Shown here one piece after another: positions 61,278 to 64,000 of a DNA stretch of 64,000 nucleotides (position 1 is its first letter; the number at the start of each line of letters is the position of its first letter). The notes below the pieces were generated by a model, which saw only the letters and a program-made list of their open reading frames with translations, did no database searches and had not been told where the DNA came from. Origin of the DNA: Desulfobacteraceae bacterium (lineage in GTDB: Bacteria; Desulfobacterota; Desulfobacteria; Desulfobacterales; Desulfosarcinaceae); contig JABDIN010000097.1 of NCBI GenBank assembly GCA_013003715.1, positions 1-64,000 on the forward strand, read 5' to 3'. The position numbers and the translations under genes were made by a program.

Positions 61278-62096
61278 ATGAACCCGATCGCGATAGCGGA
61301 TCTGAAAAAGATAGTGGAACAATATGTCGCCGGATATCCGGACAATACCGGTGAGCCGGATATCTGGAGAACTCCATTGGTGGCAACAACCACAGCAGAC
61401 GAGCGTTTTGAACAGCTTCGGCAGATGGCCGCCAATGACCATGCCATGCCTTGGGATCTGCTGCCTTCCGCCGCAACCGTGGTGGTCATATTCATACCCT
61501 TTAAAAAGTCCCTGGCCGTGGAGAACCGACCGGGGGATGTCCCTTCACGGCAATGGGGATTGGCCTATGAATCCACCAATCGTCTGATCAACACCCTTTG
61601 CGTACACCTTAAAGGCCACCTTGAAACCCAGGGCTTTGAGACGGCGTTGACGCCGGCGACACATAACTTCGATCGCATTCGCCTGGTCTCCAGGTGGTCC
61701 CATAAGCACCTGGGGTATATGGCCGGCCTCGGCAGATTCGGTGTGAATGCGCAATTTATCACACCCGCCGGTTGTGCCGGTCGCCTGGGAAGCCTGGTAA
61801 CCAGTGCCGAATACGGTAACAACCCCCTGGTTCATGAAGAAGAGCTTTGCCTGTATAAAAAAGGACAGGAATGTCTGGCCTGCGTGAAGCGCTGCCCGGT
61901 GGATGCCGTTTCCGTGACCGGTATCGACCGCAAGCGATGCTGGGAACGGCTCAACCATAACCTCCATTCCAGCGAACAATTGAAAGGTTTGTCCGATTCC
62001 ACCCACGTATGCGGCAAATGCCAGGTGCTCGTCCCCTGCAGCCTGAAGATACCCCGAAAATCCTCATCAACCGATAGAGTAAAATCACCCGAATGA
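61278..62096 (+). CDS. Epoxyqueuosine reductase-like 4Fe-4S protein
   Basis: This 272-residue protein ends with a double [4Fe-4S] region: C-L-A-C-V-K-R-C-P-V near residue 199 and later C-G-K-C-Q-V-L-V-P-C-S. The N-terminal part resembles the corrinoid-binding region of QueG and reductive-dehalogenase-like proteins (V-V-I-F-I-P-F near residue 70; K-H-L-G-Y-M-A-G-L-G-R-F-G near 150). It is much shorter than true QueG, so epoxyqueuosine reduction is uncertain. The flavin oxidoreductase gene overlaps its end by 4 bp and is the likely electron partner. Confidence 0.75.
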   Translation: MNPIAIADLKKIVEQYVAGYPDNTGEPDIWRTPLVATTTADERFEQLRQMAANDHAMPWDLLPSAATVVVIFIPFKKSLAVENRPGDVPSRQWGLAYESTNRLINTLCVHLKGHLETQGFETALTPATHNFDRIRLVSRWSHKHLGYMAGLGRFGVNAQFITPAGCAGRLGSLVTSAEYGNNPLVHEEELCLYKKGQECLACVKRCPVDAVSVTGIDRKRCWERLNHNLHSSEQLKGLSDSTHVCGKCQVLVPCSLKIPRKSSSTDRVKSPE

Positions 62097-63229
62097 CCAA
62101 ATTATCCGACGCCTTTGACATCAATGGGATGCATTTACGGAACCGGTTGGTTCTGCCGGCATTGACGACCAATTTTGCCACCACCGAAGGGGCGGTGACC
62201 GGAGATATTCTCGACTTCTACCGCCTGCGGTCAAAGGATGTGGGGTTGGTGATTGTGGAGGCTGCCGCGGTGAAACAAAGCGGCCGGATCACCCCGCGAA
62301 GCATGGGGGTTTGGTCCGATGACCAGGTGCCCGGCTTATCGGCCCTGGTGAGGGCGATCAAGGCGGAAGGCGCCGCCGCCGTGCTTCAAATCGCCCATGC
62401 CGGGGCCCAAAGTGTTCCCGGGATCCACGGGCAGTGGGGGGCGACCCCTTCCGGCATCGCCTTCAATCCGGATGTAGACGCCGTTCCCATGAAAACAGCC
62501 GACATCCGGCAAACGGTATCCGCGTTTGCCGAGGCGGCGGCGCGTGCCGCAGCTGCCGGTTTTGACGGCATCGAAATTCATGGGGCGCACTGGTACCTGG
62601 TGAGTCAATTTTTATCTCCCGTCACCAACAAGAGAGATGATGCATACGGCGGCAATGCGCGAAACAGAGCCCGCATGGCCGTTGAGATCGTGACAGAAAT
62701 CCGGAAAACACTCGGAAAAACCTATCCGGTTCTGTTTCGCCTCAATGCGGTTGAAAAAATAAACGGCGGACAGTCGGTTGAAGACGCGCTGACTGCGGCG
62801 AAATTACTGGCCCGTGCCGGTGTGGATGCCATCGATGTGTCGCTCATCGCCCAGTGCAAATGGAGCGGGATCGACGGTCACTCCTATTTGACAGGGACCT
62901 CTGTGTTGCCGATGGACGCACCCGCCGGTGCCAATGCGCCATTGGTGGCGGCATTCAAGGCGGCCATGGATACACCGGCCATCGGGGTTGGAAAGCTTGG
63001 GGACAACGCATCCGCATCCCACATGGTCGGTACCGGCCAGGCGGATCTGGCGGCCATTGGCCGTCAACTGATGGCGGACCCGGATGCCGGGGGCAAGATT
63101 ATCAACGGCCAACCGGATGACATCATCAGGTGCAAGGAGTGCCTGGCCTGCATGGAGCGTATCGGCCGCGGAAAACCGGTCATCTGTGCGGTAAATGATG
63201 ATTTAACCGGCAGGGCGGGAAAACCTTAG
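62093..63229 (+). CDS. Old-yellow-enzyme-type flavin oxidoreductase with a Cys cluster
   Basis: This 378-residue protein is an FMN TIM barrel of the old yellow enzyme class, with R-N-R-L-V near the start, L-Q-I-A-H-A-G-A-Q, F-D-G-I-E-I-H-G-A-H-W-Y-L-V-S-Q-F-L-S-P and A-A-I-G-R-Q-L-M-A-D-P. The C-terminus carries C-K-E-C-L-A-C...C, the [4Fe-4S] site known from 2,4-dienoyl-CoA reductase and trimethylamine dehydrogenase. The FAD/NAD domain those enzymes carry is absent, so electrons must come from elsewhere, perhaps from the QueG-like partner. It is the last gene of the operon. Confidence 0.88.
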   Translation: MTKLSDAFDINGMHLRNRLVLPALTTNFATTEGAVTGDILDFYRLRSKDVGLVIVEAAAVKQSGRITPRSMGVWSDDQVPGLSALVRAIKAEGAAAVLQIAHAGAQSVPGIHGQWGATPSGIAFNPDVDAVPMKTADIRQTVSAFAEAAARAAAAGFDGIEIHGAHWYLVSQFLSPVTNKRDDAYGGNARNRARMAVEIVTEIRKTLGKTYPVLFRLNAVEKINGGQSVEDALTAAKLLARAGVDAIDVSLIAQCKWSGIDGHSYLTGTSVLPMDAPAGANAPLVAAFKAAMDTPAIGVGKLGDNASASHMVGTGQADLAAIGRQLMADPDAGGKIINGQPDDIIRCKECLACMERIGRGKPVICAVNDDLTGRAGKP

Positions 63230-64000
63230 TCTTGAAACAGCCGGTTTTTGATTCGCCCGGCGGTCATCTTCATATATTGCATATTGACATCAACGACCAT
63301 GCGCCGATCGAAATTGGGATTGGTAACGCCGCCGAAAAAGGAAAGGTAGTGGACATGATCCGCAACAGAGACCGGACATCCCGGAACCCTGATGACCCTT
63401 TTTCGACGGTTCGCCATGCAGTTGGCGATGGTTTTCATGTTTTTGAGCAGCATGTCATTGGAGGGCGGGCGGTGGTTGTTCCGCTTTTTTTGTCTTCCGT
63501 ATGTGGATTTTATATGCACCGGCATACCATCAATTTTACCACGCCACCGGGTGCAGTCACCGACAAATAAAACGGTCTCATCCGGCGCCACATCCAATGG
63601 CCCCGCCACGTTGCCCACCACATACCGGATTTTTCCCATCCGGTGAAGCACATCCGGAGAATACGCCTTTAAAATATGAACCGCCTCCTGAAGTGCACCG
63701 GGGCATCCCCCCCAGCAATAATCCGGTGAATATTTTTCCGGAAATGTACCCACCGTGCATTGGAGGTTGGCGTTGGAACCGAAGCTGTGATCTATATGCT
63801 TGAGATAAAACTCAAACGTCCTGTTTTTTTCCTGAATTTCAGATAACGGAAAATCACCTTCAACGGCAATATCAGCCAGATCGATGGGACCGATTCCCCG
63901 CTCAGAGGCGAACCGGATATGGGGGATCTCCACCGGGTCCACATTGACCATGTGACACCCCACCGCATCCACCGCGCAGGCATTGGTGCCCATGACAATC
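63226..64000 (-). CDS. DUF362-family protein, partial
   Basis: The reading frame runs off the right edge, so the N-terminus is missing. The visible 255 residues contain I-V-M-G-T-N-A-C-A-V-D-A-V-G-C-H-M, the conserved DUF362 segment, then C-W-G-G-C-P-G-A-L and V-L-F-V-G-D-C-T-R-W, and R-V-P-G-C-P-V-S near the C-terminus. DUF362 proteins are often fused to or near ferredoxin-like domains and are linked to anaerobic metabolism. Several Cys residues suggest metal or cluster binding (inference). It overlaps the flavin oxidoreductase stop by 4 bp, convergently. Confidence 0.8.
   Translation of the reverse strand, partial: IVMGTNACAVDAVGCHMVNVDPVEIPHIRFASERGIGPIDLADIAVEGDFPLSEIQEKNRTFEFYLKHIDHSFGSNANLQCTVGTFPEKYSPDYCWGGCPGALQEAVHILKAYSPDVLHRMGKIRYVVGNVAGPLDVAPDETVLFVGDCTRWRGKIDGMPVHIKSTYGRQKKRNNHRPPSNDMLLKNMKTIANCMANRRKRVIRVPGCPVSVADHVHYLSFFGGVTNPNFDRRMVVDVNMQYMKMTAGRIKNRLFQD

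Noticed and set aside
1-64000. CRISPR arrays and rRNA genes
   Set aside because: No regularly spaced direct repeats and no rRNA-like conserved blocks were seen.

Overview
The window looks like chromosomal DNA of an anaerobic, probably sulfate-reducing member of the Desulfobacterota (old Deltaproteobacteria, Desulfobacterales-like). This is inferred from gene content: a membrane Fe-S oxidoreductase next to EtfAB, two selenocysteine-containing Fe-S/Mo enzymes, a CooC-type nickel chaperone, an ECF nickel transporter, and a PrkA/YeaH/SpoVR cluster. No rRNA, tRNA or CRISPR array was recognised. Family names come from recognising sequence features by eye, not from database searches.

Layout. (1) 1-5131 is an array of short, AT-rich, mostly orphan genes. 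They are separated by imperfect inverted repeats that look like integron attC sites; in the two clearest sites the gene's stop codon lies inside the left core site. The array holds two small lipoproteins, a SnoaL-like protein, a RelE/Phd-type toxin-antitoxin pair in reverse orientation, a zinc-ribbon protein, a YdeI-like protein and a RidA protein. No integrase is in view, so it is either a CALIN-type cluster or the distal part of a chromosomal integron. (2) 5132-5795, directly after the last attC, holds two decayed genes of an insertion-sequence accessory module. (3) 6151-6629 is a small ribbon-helix-helix/coiled-coil pair. (4) 6999-10621 is a complete ECF nickel/cobalt transporter operon. 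(5) 10713-20031 is a minus-strand run: truD, an acyltransferase, a nitronate monooxygenase-like protein, an Lrp regulator, a TIGR02757 protein, comEC and a U32 peptidase-like protein. (6) 20307-29510 carries mainly plus-strand genes: cooC, a Ski2-like helicase, two tiny genes, aroB, a cyclic-nucleotide-domain protein, a QTMAN-like glycosyltransferase, a cyclophilin and pepA.

(7) 29615-38555 is a fatty-acid oxidation region: etfA-etfB-membrane Fe-S oxidoreductase, fadD, a large acyl-CoA dehydrogenase and a TetR regulator. Near-palindromic TGAATGA...TCATTCA operators precede both the regulator and the oxidoreductase gene. Electrons from acyl-CoA would pass through EtfAB and the membrane oxidoreductase to the quinone pool. 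(8) 39057-43229 holds two convergent selenoprotein genes, a CCG-domain Fe-S oxidoreductase and a formate dehydrogenase alpha subunit. Each is read through an in-frame UGA that is followed by a plausible bacterial SECIS hairpin. (9) 43349-46990 holds a VanZ-like protein, thrS and rnd. (10) 47487-55037 is a four-gene serine-kinase cluster (prkA, yeaH/DUF444, spoVR, second prkA-like) behind a candidate sigma-54 promoter. (11) 55106-64000 holds a hydrolase, a cytidylate-kinase-like protein, a SprA-related protein, an EamA transporter, a TIGR03546/TIGR03545/QueG-like/OYE operon and a partial DUF362 gene.

The parts most worth following up are the cassette array and its fusion to a decayed IS, the selenocysteine in the CCG oxidoreductase, the doubled PrkA cluster with its candidate sigma-54 promoter, the shared fatty-acid operator, and a 56-bp stem-loop repeat present twice.
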